From contig NZ_SLZG01000002.1 in assembly GCF_004341625.1 (NCBI RefSeq), positions 620,001 through 684,000 of the forward strand: a stretch of DNA of 64,000 nt, given 5' to 3'. The stretch is from Rhizobium sp. BK376. Lineage in GTDB: Bacteria; Pseudomonadota; Alphaproteobacteria; Rhizobiales; Rhizobiaceae. The notes below the pieces were generated by a model. That model was not told the DNA's origin. It saw nothing but the letters and a program-made list of their open reading frames with translations, and searched no databases. Below are positions 36,759 through 45,750 of the stretch, in pieces; position 1 is the first letter of the stretch; each line of letters opens with the position of its first letter. Both the position numbers and the translations under genes were made by a program.

Positions 36759-37637
36759 CTATCCACCGCGTGTGGTGCGCCAGGAGTTAAATTCCGCGAT
36801 GGTTTTCGAGGCAATCTGCTGCATCACGGATGGGGGAACTGCGGTCCAGGGATCGCCCCCCTTCAAGGGTACGCTCTCGTTGCCCTGGATGCGATGGAGC
36901 CGCGCGCCGCTATTGTCGAGCACGTCCCAGACATAGGTGACGGTTATGGCCGGGCCGTCCTGGAAGGCGGAGAGATAGCCCTTCAGGATGTAACTGCTGC
37001 TGTTGTCCGTCGAACTCTTGATCGTCAGACCATGGGAGCGGGCCTCGGCGCCGAGCTGGCGCGATAGGGGCGTGACGGCCTGAACGGGGGCGCCGATGAT
37101 CGGCAAAAAGCGGATGCTGCCGTCATCGGAGGAAGAGCTGGGTGGCAGCGACGCCTGCTGCTGCGGCTGCTCTTCCTGCTGCGGCTGATCCTGTGCCTGA
37201 TCTTGAGCCTGACCCTGAACGGGCGCCTGGTCGTTCAGCCGCCGGTCGGCTTCTTCCTGCTCGTTACTGGGATATGCCTGCTGGTCGCTGCGGGCAGAAT
37301 ATTGAGGCCGGCCGTCTTCCAGGGGTCTCGATGCAACCGGATTATTGCCGCCGTTTCTCAGCGCATCGGCCTGGCTGTCGAGAGTCGAGGAGGAAGAACC
37401 CTGGTACCCCTGCTGGTCGTAGCTGGAATGGTAGCTGTCCTGCGTCTCCGAGCCGTAGACCGGCTGCACGGGGGCTGCCGCCATGCGCATCGTGTCGCGC
37501 TGGGTGACGGGAGAGGAATTGAAGGAGGACGAGCCGTCACCGACATCGACCTGTGGCGTCAGCGCGTCTGTCGTGTTGCAGGCGGCAAGCAGGAAACAGA
37601 GCAAGACGCTTGCCGTTGCTGTTCTAACCACTCCCAT
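36759..37637 (-). CDS. Lipoprotein with Gln/Ser-rich linker
   Basis: A 292-residue predicted lipoprotein: signal MGVVRTATASVLLCFLLAAC with a lipobox LAAC, then about 130 residues of low-complexity linker rich in Gln, Ser and Asp, then a folded C-terminal domain (IIGAPVQAVTPLSRQLGAEA, SAFQDGPAITVTYVWDVLDN). The start ATG 37637 gives a normal signal peptide; an upstream ATG would not. Localisation is the inner leaflet of the outer membrane or the periplasmic face of the inner membrane. Function unknown. Confidence 0.8.
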   Translation of the reverse strand: MGVVRTATASVLLCFLLAACNTTDALTPQVDVGDGSSSFNSSPVTQRDTMRMAAAPVQPVYGSETQDSYHSSYDQQGYQGSSSSTLDSQADALRNGGNNPVASRPLEDGRPQYSARSDQQAYPSNEQEEADRRLNDQAPVQGQAQDQAQDQPQQEEQPQQQASLPPSSSSDDGSIRFLPIIGAPVQAVTPLSRQLGAEARSHGLTIKSSTDNSSSYILKGYLSAFQDGPAITVTYVWDVLDNSGARLHRIQGNESVPLKGGDPWTAVPPSVMQQIASKTIAEFNSWRTTRGG

Positions 37638-37669
37638 CGCCCAGACCCGCCTTTCCTCGCGCCGTGCCG

Positions 37670-37690
37670 AATTGCCGGAAACCGGCAATT
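37670..37690. promoter_or_regulatory. Inverted repeat between M24 gene and lipoprotein gene
   Basis: AATTGCCGG (37670-37678) and CCGGCAATT (37682-37690) are perfectly complementary around a 3-base centre. No T-run, so an operator or processing hairpin rather than a clear terminator. Confidence 0.45.
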
Positions 37691-37716
37691 GCTATCGTGC
37701 GAGGCAGTCTATGGTA

Positions 37717-38868
37717 TCACCGGTTAAGAAAGTCGAGCGAATGGCGAGAAAGTGCGCTGGGCGCATCGGATGTCGTCAAATAGGTCTGGCCGAGCGTCAT
37801 GGCGGTGCCGGTGTCGGAATCCATGATGATCATGTGCACGAATAGCGACATGCCCGGCTCGATTTCCTGCGGATTGCCGGCGTGGAACATTTGATGCTCC
37901 ATCCAGGAAGGGGAGAAGCGGGCGCCGAGCGAATAGCCGCAGGCATTCAGCCGATGGCGGGCAAGGCCGCGTTCGTCCATGATCTTGGCATGCATGTCGA
38001 AGACATCGCCGAAGACATGGCCCGGCTTCAGGACGGTTTCGATCGCCTGGATGTTTTCCAGGCAGGCGCTGTAGAGTTCGCGATGGCGGTGTGACGGCTC
38101 TCCGACTACCACGGTGCGCATCATAGCCGCATGGTAATGGACATAGGCGCCCGCCCATTCCAGCGTGATCTGGTCATTGGCATCCAGCTTACGACGCCCC
38201 GCCTTGTAGCGGCAGAGGAGGGCATCGACACCGGAGCCGATGATATATTCATTGGCGGGATAATCACCGCCGCCGGAAAATACCGCACCCTGCATGGCGG
38301 CGAGTATGTCGGCTTCGTCGGCACCGGGTTTGATCAGCGCAAGGGCTGCATCGAGCGCATCGTCTGCAAGCACTGCTGCGCGCTCAATATAGGCGATTTC
38401 CGTCGGGCTCTTGAGCAACCGGAGACCGCTGACGAGATAGGAAGCGTCAACGATCTGCCCGAAGGCTGCAAGCTGGCTGTCGAGAAGGCGGGCGACACGA
38501 CCGGTCATGCCGTGGGTGTCGTATTCGACCCCGATGCGGGCGCCAAGCAAGTCCATTTCAACGAGCAGGTTCTTCAGATCCAGCGTCGGGTCCGCGTTGA
38601 CGCGGTCGACCCAGATATGGATGTCGTCGATGATGGATGTCTGGCGCGCCTGACGAAGATCAGCAGAGCGCGTCAGCAGCGCCATAGTGCCGTCTGCCTT
38701 GACGACCAGTGTCTGAAAGAAGCAATAGCCGAACGTGTCATAGCCGGTCAGCCAGAACATGCTCTCCTGCGCGAAGAGCAGCATGGCATCCAGTTTCTCT
38801 TCCTGCATCTTCGCCGTAAGACGGGCCAGGCGGTCGGAAAATTCGCTCCGTTCGAAATGCAGTGCCAT
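37717..38868 (-). CDS. M24/creatinase-fold protein lacking canonical metal ligands
   Basis: A 383-residue pita-bread (M24) protein with the usual N-terminal domain and a C-terminal catalytic fold. Where metallopeptidases have their metal ligands, this protein has E237, A248, Y312 (the GYSLG segment, where peptidases have GHGxG) and H345 in PGMSLFVHMIIMD. The GYSxG and PxW pattern resembles metal-free creatinase/ectoine-hydrolase type members instead. It starts immediately after the pgeF stop (TAA then ATG), so it is the last gene of lgt-midA-pgeF-M24. Not an ordinary aminopeptidase P. Confidence 0.85.
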   Translation of the reverse strand: MALHFERSEFSDRLARLTAKMQEEKLDAMLLFAQESMFWLTGYDTFGYCFFQTLVVKADGTMALLTRSADLRQARQTSIIDDIHIWVDRVNADPTLDLKNLLVEMDLLGARIGVEYDTHGMTGRVARLLDSQLAAFGQIVDASYLVSGLRLLKSPTEIAYIERAAVLADDALDAALALIKPGADEADILAAMQGAVFSGGGDYPANEYIIGSGVDALLCRYKAGRRKLDANDQITLEWAGAYVHYHAAMMRTVVVGEPSHRHRELYSACLENIQAIETVLKPGHVFGDVFDMHAKIMDERGLARHRLNACGYSLGARFSPSWMEHQMFHAGNPQEIEPGMSLFVHMIIMDSDTGTAMTLGQTYLTTSDAPSALSRHSLDFLNR

Positions 38869-39666
38869 TTAGAAAGTATCCTCAATTGCGATGGCGGAAA
38901 CCTGCCGCCCGTAGTCGGGCTCCTTGGCATGGGTCGTCCGGCGATAGGAAAAGAAACGCTCTTTATCGGGATAGGTGCAGAGGTTGAGGCTTTCGGCCTT
39001 GACGCCGGCGGCGCGCAGGCGGTCGACCGTCAAGGCCTGAAGGTCGAACATGGCGTGCCCCGGTCGCTCCGAGGGTATGAAATATCGCTCGTAGCTCGGG
39101 TCATAGGTGACAAAGCGTTCCACGAATTCCGGGCCGACCTCGTAATTTGCCTGGCTGATGGAGGGGCCGAGGCAGGCGGTGATCGTCTCGCGCCTGGCGC
39201 CAAGCGCGGTCATGGCTGATATCGTGTTTTCTAGAACGCCGGTCAGGGCGCCTTTCCAGCCGGCATGGGCAGCACCGATCACGCGGTTCTCGGCATCGGC
39301 AAAGAGGATCGGGCCGCAATCGGCTGCGAGTACGCCAAGCGCAATGCCCGGCGTCGCCGTGACCATCGCATCGGCCTGGGGCCGCGTGCCGTCGTAATCG
39401 CCGTTGATGGTAATGACATCGGGCGAATGGATCTGATGGACAGTCGCCAGCCTCTCGACCGGCAAGCCGAACCAGCCGGCGACACGCCGGCGATTCTCAT
39501 CGACCTTTTCGCGATCGTCATTCGAGCCGAGGCCGACGTTCAATCCACGATAAATGCCCTCGGAGACACCGCCGTCGCGGGTGAAATAGCCATGGCGAAT
39601 GCTGCTGCCGGAGGTTTCGTTCAGCAGCCTGCTTTCGATCGGAGTCGGCAAGGCTTCGTCCTTCAT
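38869..39666 (-). CDS. pgeF: Peptidoglycan editing factor / laccase-domain protein PgeF
   Basis: A protein of the YfiH/PgeF (DUF152) family: VHQIHSPDVI with a copper- or zinc-binding His, LAADCGPILF with the catalytic Cys, and GAAHAGWKGALTGVLENTI with a further His, all in the right order. Members remove miscoupled amino acids from peptidoglycan precursors. ATG 39666 gives the normal 265 residues; the open frame extends up to a TTG at 39765 that overlaps the midA stop, so an upstream coupled start is also possible. Second-to-last gene of the reverse-strand operon. Confidence 0.9.
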   Translation of the reverse strand: MKDEALPTPIESRLLNETSGSSIRHGYFTRDGGVSEGIYRGLNVGLGSNDDREKVDENRRRVAGWFGLPVERLATVHQIHSPDVITINGDYDGTRPQADAMVTATPGIALGVLAADCGPILFADAENRVIGAAHAGWKGALTGVLENTISAMTALGARRETITACLGPSISQANYEVGPEFVERFVTYDPSYERYFIPSERPGHAMFDLQALTVDRLRAAGVKAESLNLCTYPDKERFFSYRRTTHAKEPDYGRQVSAIAIEDTF

Positions 39667-39761
39667 TATTTGCACGAGGTCTGTGGTAACAGGGGTTCCT
39701 GTGGCCGCGTCCATGACGCGCATCGATCGGGCCGGATGTTGGCCCAGCGATGCGCGCTCTG

Positions 39762-40862
39762 TCAATCCACCGGGCGGAAAGGCATGAGATCGATATTGGT
39801 CCCCGATACGGCGAGCACCTTGAAAAGCTCGCCCATCCGGCCTTCGCCGGCGCCTGCAAGGCGATCCACCGCAACCTGGATTGCCTCCTGCACGGTGCGG
39901 CTCTGGTCGCGGCCGAGGGCAGCACCACGCTCCAGCAGGCCGAGACCGACCAGGAAATCACCCTGATGGACGCAACCGTTGATATGGACTCCTGATGTCT
40001 GGGCGGTTTCGGCCAGATGCTGGAAATCGACATGGCTCGTCAGGTCGGCTTCGCCCGGATGTTCCAGCGGTGGATCGTATTCATGCATGCGCACGGCCTG
40101 CAACGTATCGCCAAAGCCGGTGACCATATGGCCATAGTCGATAATGAGCGCCGTTCCACCCTGATCGATCACCCGATCGCAGATGGCGGACATGACCGCC
40201 TGCCTGGCGGGCGCGATCTCGAACACGGTGCCGAGCGGCAGCTTCTGCGAGGTTTCCGGCAGGAAAGCGGGGTCGATGCCGGCGACGCCGGCCGCAAAGG
40301 TCAGTTCCTCCTCGATGTCCAGCCCGATCATCCGCTCGCGAAAACCGGTCGCGGTTCGGACGAACTGGCGGATCGGGATCGCATCGAAAAGTTCGTTTGC
40401 GGCGAGCAGCGTAAAGCCCCGCGGCACGGCGTCGAAATCGCTGTGCCAGTTCACTTTGGTGCCGTGCGGCGCGAGCTTTTCCTGCTGGAGCTCGCTCAAC
40501 CGCTCGCTGGTCTCGATGAGATGAACGGTCATGTCATCGTAAAGTGCTGGGGCGAGGCGCTGGATCACGCGCAGCATGTCCGACATCATCGTGCCGCGGC
40601 CGGGGCCGATTTCGAGCAGGCGCACATCCGCCGGGCTGCCATGCCTCTGCCAGGCATGGACCATGAAGACGCCGATCATCTCGCCGAAAAGTTGGCTGAC
40701 TTCCGGCGCCGTGACAAAATCACCGGCGCGGCCAAAGGGCTCGCGCGTGCGGTAATAGCCATATTCCGGATCGGCCAGGCACAAAGAGAAGTAGTCTGTC
40801 ACGCTGATCGGGCCATTGGCGCGGATAATGGCCTTGATCTTTTCCCCCAACGCAGTCGTCAT
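39762..40862 (-). CDS. SAM-dependent methyltransferase, MidA/NDUFAF7 family
   Basis: A 366-residue class I methyltransferase. The SAM-binding loop VRLLEIGPGRGTMMSDML is at residues about 85-102, and the family hallmarks YYRTREPFGRAGDFVTAPEV and LIIDYGHMVTGFGDTLQAV are present. Mitochondrial and bacterial relatives methylate an arginine of complex I subunit NDUFS2/NuoD, which fits an aerobic rhizobium with respiratory genes (inference). It follows lgt on the same strand and precedes pgeF, a common rhizobial order. Confidence 0.92.
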   Translation of the reverse strand: MTTALGEKIKAIIRANGPISVTDYFSLCLADPEYGYYRTREPFGRAGDFVTAPEVSQLFGEMIGVFMVHAWQRHGSPADVRLLEIGPGRGTMMSDMLRVIQRLAPALYDDMTVHLIETSERLSELQQEKLAPHGTKVNWHSDFDAVPRGFTLLAANELFDAIPIRQFVRTATGFRERMIGLDIEEELTFAAGVAGIDPAFLPETSQKLPLGTVFEIAPARQAVMSAICDRVIDQGGTALIIDYGHMVTGFGDTLQAVRMHEYDPPLEHPGEADLTSHVDFQHLAETAQTSGVHINGCVHQGDFLVGLGLLERGAALGRDQSRTVQEAIQVAVDRLAGAGEGRMGELFKVLAVSGTNIDLMPFRPVD

Positions 40863-40884
40863 ACAATTGCCCCCACGAACAATT

Positions 40885-41736
40885 TCAGGCGTGCTGTCTG
40901 TCGGCGGCGCGACGAGCGCGTGCGATTGCCCAGATGCCGAGGAGAATCATCGGCGAGGACAATATCATGCCCATCGTCAGCCAATCGGTGCCGGCAAGAT
41001 AGCCGAGTTGGGCATCAGGTTCGCGGAAGAATTCGACAAAAATACGGGACAATGCGTAACCGATGACAAAGATGCCGCTGGTCAGGCCGGGCGTCTTAAG
41101 CGATCGGAGGAAACGTGTTGCCACAAACAGAAGCAAAAATAGTGTGATGCCCTCCAAACCGGCTTCATAAAGCTGGCTTGGATGACGCGCGAAAGGTCCG
41201 CCTGTCGGGAAGACCATGGCCCAGGGAACGTCGGTGATGCGGCCCCAGAGTTCGCCGTTGATGAAATTGGCGATGCGCCCGAAGAAAAGACCGATCGGCA
41301 CAACGGCGGCGATGATGTCGAACAGGCTCCAGGCCGGAATGGAATTGCGACGGGCAAACAGGATCATGGCGATCGTCGTGCCGATCAGTCCGCCATGGAA
41401 GGACATGCCGCCGTTCCAGATCTGGATGGCGCGGATCGGGTTCTGGATCACGGCGTCCAGATCGTAGAACAGTACATAGCCGATCCGGCCGCCGAGCACG
41501 ATGCCGAGCGCCACCCAGACGATGAAGTCATCAAGATGGGCAGCCGTCATCGGCGCCGTGTCCTTCGGCCAGAGCCTGCCGTTGGAAACCAGCCTTTTGG
41601 CGTACATCCAGCCGACGAGGATGCCGGCGACATAGGCGAGACCATACCAGTGGACGGCAAGCGGCCCTATCGAAAAGGCGATAGGATCGATTTGCGGAAA
41701 AGGTATTATGGCGAGGAGGTTAGCGGCTGATAGCAA
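40885..41736 (-). CDS. lgt: Prolipoprotein diacylglyceryl transferase
   Basis: Lgt adds diacylglycerol to the lipobox Cys of prolipoproteins in the inner membrane. The 283-residue polytopic protein carries [25 protein letters not shown] and the signature [17 protein letters not shown] followed by [17 protein letters not shown] start at 41736 is used; no nearby in-frame ATG gives a complete protein. First gene of the reverse-strand run, divergent from ubiK. Confidence 0.96.
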   Translation of the reverse strand: MLSAANLLAIIPFPQIDPIAFSIGPLAVHWYGLAYVAGILVGWMYAKRLVSNGRLWPKDTAPMTAAHLDDFIVWVALGIVLGGRIGYVLFYDLDAVIQNPIRAIQIWNGGMSFHGGLIGTTIAMILFARRNSIPAWSLFDIIAAVVPIGLFFGRIANFINGELWGRITDVPWAMVFPTGGPFARHPSQLYEAGLEGITLFLLLFVATRFLRSLKTPGLTSGIFVIGYALSRIFVEFFREPDAQLGYLAGTDWLTMGMILSSPMILLGIWAIARARRAADRQHA

Positions 41737-41941
41737 GATATTGGATCCGTTGATGTCGGCGGAACATGGCGCTGCAATGCAAAACGGTCAAGTCGATTGT
41801 ATGGCATATCCGCGACTCATCGCCCGCAGTTTCTTAAACCGCTTGCATCCGCACTTCTGAAATCCTAACTCAACACTATGTAACTGTCGGAGCGCATCAA
41901 AGCCAAACCGACCCCGAACCGACGGCGCAAGGGAGAGTATC

Positions 41942-42202
41942 ATGACCACTGGAACCAACCGCATCATGGACGAATTCGCCAAGCTGATGACGGATGCTGC
42001 AGGGGCCGCGCAGGGCGTCCGCCGCGAGGTCGAGACAGTCTTCAACGCCCAGGCCGAACGCTGGCTGAACAGCATGGATATCGTCAAGCGCGAGGAGTTC
42101 GAAGCCGTGCGCGAGATGGCGATCAAGGCGCGCGATGAAAACGAGGCGCTGCTTGCCCGGATCGAAGCACTCGAAGCGCGTCTGGCAGCCGAGGGCAAGT
42201 AA
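41942..42202 (+). CDS. ubiK: Accessory factor UbiK family protein
   Basis: An 86-residue protein of the YqiC/UbiK family, which helps the ubiquinone biosynthesis complex. It reads RIMDEFAKLMTDAAGAAQGV and LNSMDIVKREEFEAVREMAI, ending in a coiled coil (ENEALLARIEALEARLAAEG). A longer reverse-strand ORF overlaps it, but the composition and family match favour this strand. A terminator follows at 42226-42250. Confidence 0.92.
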   Translation: MTTGTNRIMDEFAKLMTDAAGAAQGVRREVETVFNAQAERWLNSMDIVKREEFEAVREMAIKARDENEALLARIEALEARLAAEGK

Positions 42203-42592
42203 TCGACTCTCGGTGCACTTTCAAACGGGCGCAACTTGCGCCCGATCTTATTTTATCCTCTGAAAAATACAGTTTTTTTCCTGCCTGTGGACACTGCCAA
42301 AAAAGCCAATCGGCAGAGTCGCTTATGACTCCCTCCTGAAACGAAATCGGAGAAGCTTTCCACAGCCTCTGAGGCTAATTGCCCGGGGAGGGGATGGCGC
42401 AGGGTGCTTCGCATTATACACTGATTTTAAATGATGATTCGAAACGGACTTGGTAAGCTCCGGGCATGGTGAGTGAGTTAGTCTGGCAGCCGTTCGACGT
42501 CATCCCAGTGTGGTCCCGGAGTAAAGGTGTACGTGTCATCTTGTGTGTCGAACACGAAGAAGCGTCATCGATTCCGGTCAAGAAGGTGCTGC
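42203..42592. other. Intergenic region between ubiK and the YbjN gene
   Basis: About 390 bases: the ubiK terminator, then an inverted repeat AGCCT-CTG-AGGCT near 42365 and pyrimidine-rich reverse-strand stretches (CCCCTCCCC). A 67-codon plus-strand ORF (42466-42669) lacks a ribosome binding site. I see no RNA gene that I can defend. Confidence 0.45.
42226..42250 (+). terminator. Terminator after ubiK
   Basis: CGGGCGC (42226-42232) and GCGCCCG (42238-42244) with a 5-base loop, followed by ATCTTATTTT. Confidence 0.75.
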
Positions 42593-43093
42593 ATGAGCCT
42601 TATGGAAGTGGAAGTAGAACGCCAGTCGAACCCGGTCGATATGATCGAGTTCGTAGCCGCAAACAATGACTGGTCGTTCGAACGGTCAGGCGAAGACGAA
42701 ATCGCCATGACCGTCGAAGGGCGTTGGGCAGATTACCATGTTTCCTTCTCCTGGATGGAGGAGTTCGAGGCACTGCACATTGCTTGTGCCTTCGACATCA
42801 AGGTTCCCGATATCAGGACGAATGAGGTCATCAAGCTGCTGTCCTGCATCAACGGACAGGTGCTGATGGGGCACTTCGACCTCTGGCGGCAGGAGGACAT
42901 CGTGATCTTCCGGCAGTCGCTGCTGCTTTCCGGCGGCGCTGAACCTACCAATCGGCAGGTGGAAGTATTGCTCTCGAACGCGCTCGATACCTGCGAGGCC
43001 TATTATCAGGCATTTCAGTTCGTTGTATGGTCCGGCATGGAAGCCAACCGCGCAATGGAAGCCGTGCTGTTCGAAACCGTAGGCGAGGCTTGA
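42593..43093 (+). CDS. YbjN domain-containing protein
   Basis: A 166-residue protein of the YbjN family (type III secretion chaperone-like fold). WSFERSGEDEIAMTVEGRWA opens the domain and FSWMEEFEALHIACAFDIKV continues it. Family members are linked to stress and motility phenotypes without a defined reaction. The start ATG 42593 has AGAAGG upstream; the longer frame from 42527 adds a Cys/Arg-rich head that does not fit the family. It is 8 bases before proC and probably co-transcribed. Confidence 0.85.
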   Translation: MSLMEVEVERQSNPVDMIEFVAANNDWSFERSGEDEIAMTVEGRWADYHVSFSWMEEFEALHIACAFDIKVPDIRTNEVIKLLSCINGQVLMGHFDLWRQEDIVIFRQSLLLSGGAEPTNRQVEVLLSNALDTCEAYYQAFQFVVWSGMEANRAMEAVLFETVGEA

Positions 43094-43100
43094 TACTGCA

Positions 43101-43931
43101 ATGGCTGCATCCGAGAATCTTTCCGTTTCCGAGCCGATCATTCTGGTCGGTGCGGGTAATATGGGCGGCGCCCTGCTGACGGGATGGCTGAAGAGCGGCG
43201 TGCCCGGCTCTTCGATCATCGTCGTCGATCCCAGCCCTTCGGAAGCAACGTTGAAGCTGATCAACGAGGCGGGCGCCCGGCATGTGGCCGGCGCGCCGGG
43301 CGGAGTGGTCGCGAGCGTGCTGTTCGTGGCCGTCAAGCCGCAGGTCATGGAGGCTGTACTGCCGGCGCTGAAGAGCACCATCGGTCTCAACACCGTGGTC
43401 GTTTCGGTCGCCGCTGGCAAGACGCTGGCATTCCTCGAAAAGCATCTCGGCGAGGCGGCAATGGTTCGCGCCATGCCGAATACGCCGGCGATGATCGGTC
43501 GCGGCGTCACCGGCGCTTTTGCCAATTTCAGCGTCAGCGAGAGCCAGCGGCAGCTGGTGCAGGACCTTTTGGCGGTCTCCGGTCCGGTCGAATGGGTTCC
43601 GGGCGAGGCGGATATCGATTCCGTCACCGCCCTGTCGGGCAGCGGCCCCGCCTATGTGTTTTATCTCGTCGAATGCATGGCGGAGGCGGGGCGAAAGCTC
43701 GGCCTGCAGGCGGACCTCGCCATGCGCCTCGCACGGGAAACTGTCGCGGGGGCTGGTGAACTCCTACACCAGTCCCCCGATGACGCTTCGCGGCTGCGCC
43801 AGAACGTGACCTCGCCCGGCGGTACAACTGCAGCTGCACTTTCCGTTCTGATGGCAGAGCGTGGTATGCAGCCGCTGTTTGATGAGGCAATTGCCGCAGC
43901 GCGCAAGCGTGCTGAGGAGCTTGCCGGCTGA
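43101..43931 (+). CDS. proC: Pyrroline-5-carboxylate reductase
   Basis: ProC reduces pyrroline-5-carboxylate to proline. The 276-residue protein has the Rossmann motif ILVGAGNMGGALLTGWLKSG at residues about 14-33, and the P5CR signature near the C-terminus including LARETVAGAGELL and the conserved TSPGGTTAAAL. All expected blocks are present. It lies between the YbjN gene and the CsaA-like gene on the same strand. Confidence 0.97.
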   Translation: MAASENLSVSEPIILVGAGNMGGALLTGWLKSGVPGSSIIVVDPSPSEATLKLINEAGARHVAGAPGGVVASVLFVAVKPQVMEAVLPALKSTIGLNTVVVSVAAGKTLAFLEKHLGEAAMVRAMPNTPAMIGRGVTGAFANFSVSESQRQLVQDLLAVSGPVEWVPGEADIDSVTALSGSGPAYVFYLVECMAEAGRKLGLQADLAMRLARETVAGAGELLHQSPDDASRLRQNVTSPGGTTAAALSVLMAERGMQPLFDEAIAAARKRAEELAG

Positions 43932-43946
43932 TATAGGAGCTTTCCC

Positions 43947-44288
43947 TTGGCAGACGAGATCAGCTTTGGCGACTTCGAGCGGGTAGATATTCGTGTCGGC
44001 ACCATCGTCGAGGCTGAAGCCTTTCCGGAAGCGCGCAAGCCGGCCATCAAGCTGAAGATCGATTTCGGGCCTGAGATCGGCATCAAGAAATCCTCAGCCC
44101 AGATCACCGTCCATTATTCTCCGGAACGCCTCATCGGCCGACAGGTCCTCGGCGTCGTCAATTTCCCGCCGCGCCAGATCGGACCGTTTCGGTCTGAAGT
44201 TCTGACGCTCGGGTTCGAGGACGAGGCCGGAGCCATCGTCCTCGCCGCGGCCGAGCGGCCGGTGCCAAACGGCAAGAAGCTGATGTAG
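43947..44288 (+). CDS. csaA: CsaA-like tRNA-binding protein
   Basis: A 113-residue OB-fold protein. It starts at TTG 43947 with AGGAGC upstream and contains [20 protein letters not shown], the tRNA-binding OB domain related to CsaA and to the C-terminal domain of MetRS, ending NGKKLM. CsaA proteins are described as tRNA-binding, chaperone-like factors. It closes a likely YbjN-proC-csaA unit, converging with the histidine kinase gene. Confidence 0.9.
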   Translation: MADEISFGDFERVDIRVGTIVEAEAFPEARKPAIKLKIDFGPEIGIKKSSAQITVHYSPERLIGRQVLGVVNFPPRQIGPFRSEVLTLGFEDEAGAIVLAAAERPVPNGKKLM

Positions 44289-44354
44289 CCATCAGCTTCA
44301 ATGAATGTCGCGGGAGACCGGATCGGTGACAATCGGCATCGCGCGATTTTCCTA

Positions 44355-45734
44355 TCAGGCGGGGAGGCGGATGGTGGCTCTCAAGCCGCCACGCGGGCTG
44401 TCGCCCAGCGTGACGTTTCCGCCGTGGCTGCGGGCGATGTCCCGCGCAATGGCCAGGCCAAGACCGGTTCCCGAATTGTCGAGATTACGCGCGGCGTCGA
44501 GCCGGAAGAACGGCTTGAAGACGTCCTCGCGCGATTCCACCGGGATGCCGGGGCCGTCGTCATCGAAGATCAGCGTCAGCCATTTGGCGCTGTGCTTGGC
44601 CTCGATGTTCAGCGTATTGGCGTAGCGGCGCGCATTGGAGGCAAGGTTCGTTACAAGACGGGTAAACGCGTTGGGGCGGACGGATATTTCGTTGTCGCCC
44701 TCGATCGAATAGTTCAACACCTTCTTGTGCAGATCGAAATCAGCCTTCAGCTTCTCGAGCAGCTCGGTCAATTTCAGCTCGCCGACATCCTCTTCCGCTT
44801 CGCCGCGTGCAAAGGCCATATAGCCCTCCAGCATGCTTTGCATGTCCTCGACGTCTTCGCTCAGACCCTGGAGGTCCGGATTGTCGCCGACAAGGGCAAG
44901 CTGAAGCTTGAAGCGCGTCAGAACCGTGCGCAGATCGTGACTGACACCGCTCAGCATAGCGGTGCGCTGTTCCATCTGCCGCTCGATGCGCTCTCGCATC
45001 AGGATAAAGGCAAGACCGGCGCGGCGGATCTCATCGGCGCCGCGCGGAAAGAAGTTTTCCAGCCGCTGGCCCTTGCCGAAGCTTTCCGCAGCCCGCGTCA
45101 ACGCCAGAATCGGCCGGATCTGGCCGCGCAGGAAGAGCACGGCAATGCCGATCAGCACGAGCGAGGTGCCCAGCATCCAGAAGATAAAGATCTGCGTGTT
45201 CGAGGCATAGGTCTGGCTGCGCCGGGCAAAGACGCGCAGGACTTTATCCGGCATCTTGATGCGGATTTCCACGAGCTTGGAATCACCAACGGTATCGATC
45301 CAGTAGGGCAGATCGATCTGGTCCTTGATCTCGTCGCTGAGAATCCCGTCGAGAATGGAGAAGAACGGCTTCGAGCGAGTAGGCGGGAGTTCGCCACCCG
45401 GTTCGATCGAGATCGTCAGCCCGAGCTTGTCGCGGGCAATGCGGGTAATCTCGGTATAATCCGCATCCTGCGGATAGGTCTGGATGATGTCGATGATGCC
45501 GGCGATGTCGCGGGTCGTTGCCATGGAGAGGCGTTGCGTCACCATCTGCCAGTGCCGCTCCATGAAAACAGCGGCGACCACGGCCTGCAGGAGCACCATC
45601 GGGATGATGATGATCAGGAGCGAGCGCGCATAGAGGCCGGTCGGCAGCTGCCGGCGCAGCCAGCGCCCAAACCAGCGCATCCCCGAGGAGGCGGGGTGTT
45701 CACGTTCGCGTCTGAAGGTGTCAAGTATTGCCAT
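44355..45734 (-). CDS. Sensor histidine kinase, EnvZ-like
   Basis: A 459-residue kinase: TM1 at about 35-57, a periplasmic loop, TM2 at about 180-202, HAMP, a HisKA region with the phospho-accepting H266 in SGVSHDLRTVLTRF, and an ATPase domain with NLASNARRYAN (N box), DDDGPGIP (G1) and GTGLGLAI (G2). In most EnvZ-type kinases the residue after the T is Pro; here it is Val. It is transcribed 16 bases after a cognate OmpR-type regulator. Confidence 0.93.
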   Translation of the reverse strand: MAILDTFRREREHPASSGMRWFGRWLRRQLPTGLYARSLLIIIIPMVLLQAVVAAVFMERHWQMVTQRLSMATTRDIAGIIDIIQTYPQDADYTEITRIARDKLGLTISIEPGGELPPTRSKPFFSILDGILSDEIKDQIDLPYWIDTVGDSKLVEIRIKMPDKVLRVFARRSQTYASNTQIFIFWMLGTSLVLIGIAVLFLRGQIRPILALTRAAESFGKGQRLENFFPRGADEIRRAGLAFILMRERIERQMEQRTAMLSGVSHDLRTVLTRFKLQLALVGDNPDLQGLSEDVEDMQSMLEGYMAFARGEAEEDVGELKLTELLEKLKADFDLHKKVLNYSIEGDNEISVRPNAFTRLVTNLASNARRYANTLNIEAKHSAKWLTLIFDDDGPGIPVESREDVFKPFFRLDAARNLDNSGTGLGLAIARDIARSHGGNVTLGDSPRGGLRATIRLPA

Positions 45735-45750
45735 CGTTGGGACCGCTGCC

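Noticed and set aside
41788..42234. 148-codon reverse-strand ORF over ubiK
   Set aside because: The plus-strand UbiK match is convincing; the reverse frame is Ser/Arg-rich and has no ribosome binding site.
42466..42669. 67-codon plus-strand ORF before the YbjN gene
   Set aside because: No ribosome binding site and overlaps the YbjN start; likely leader sequence.
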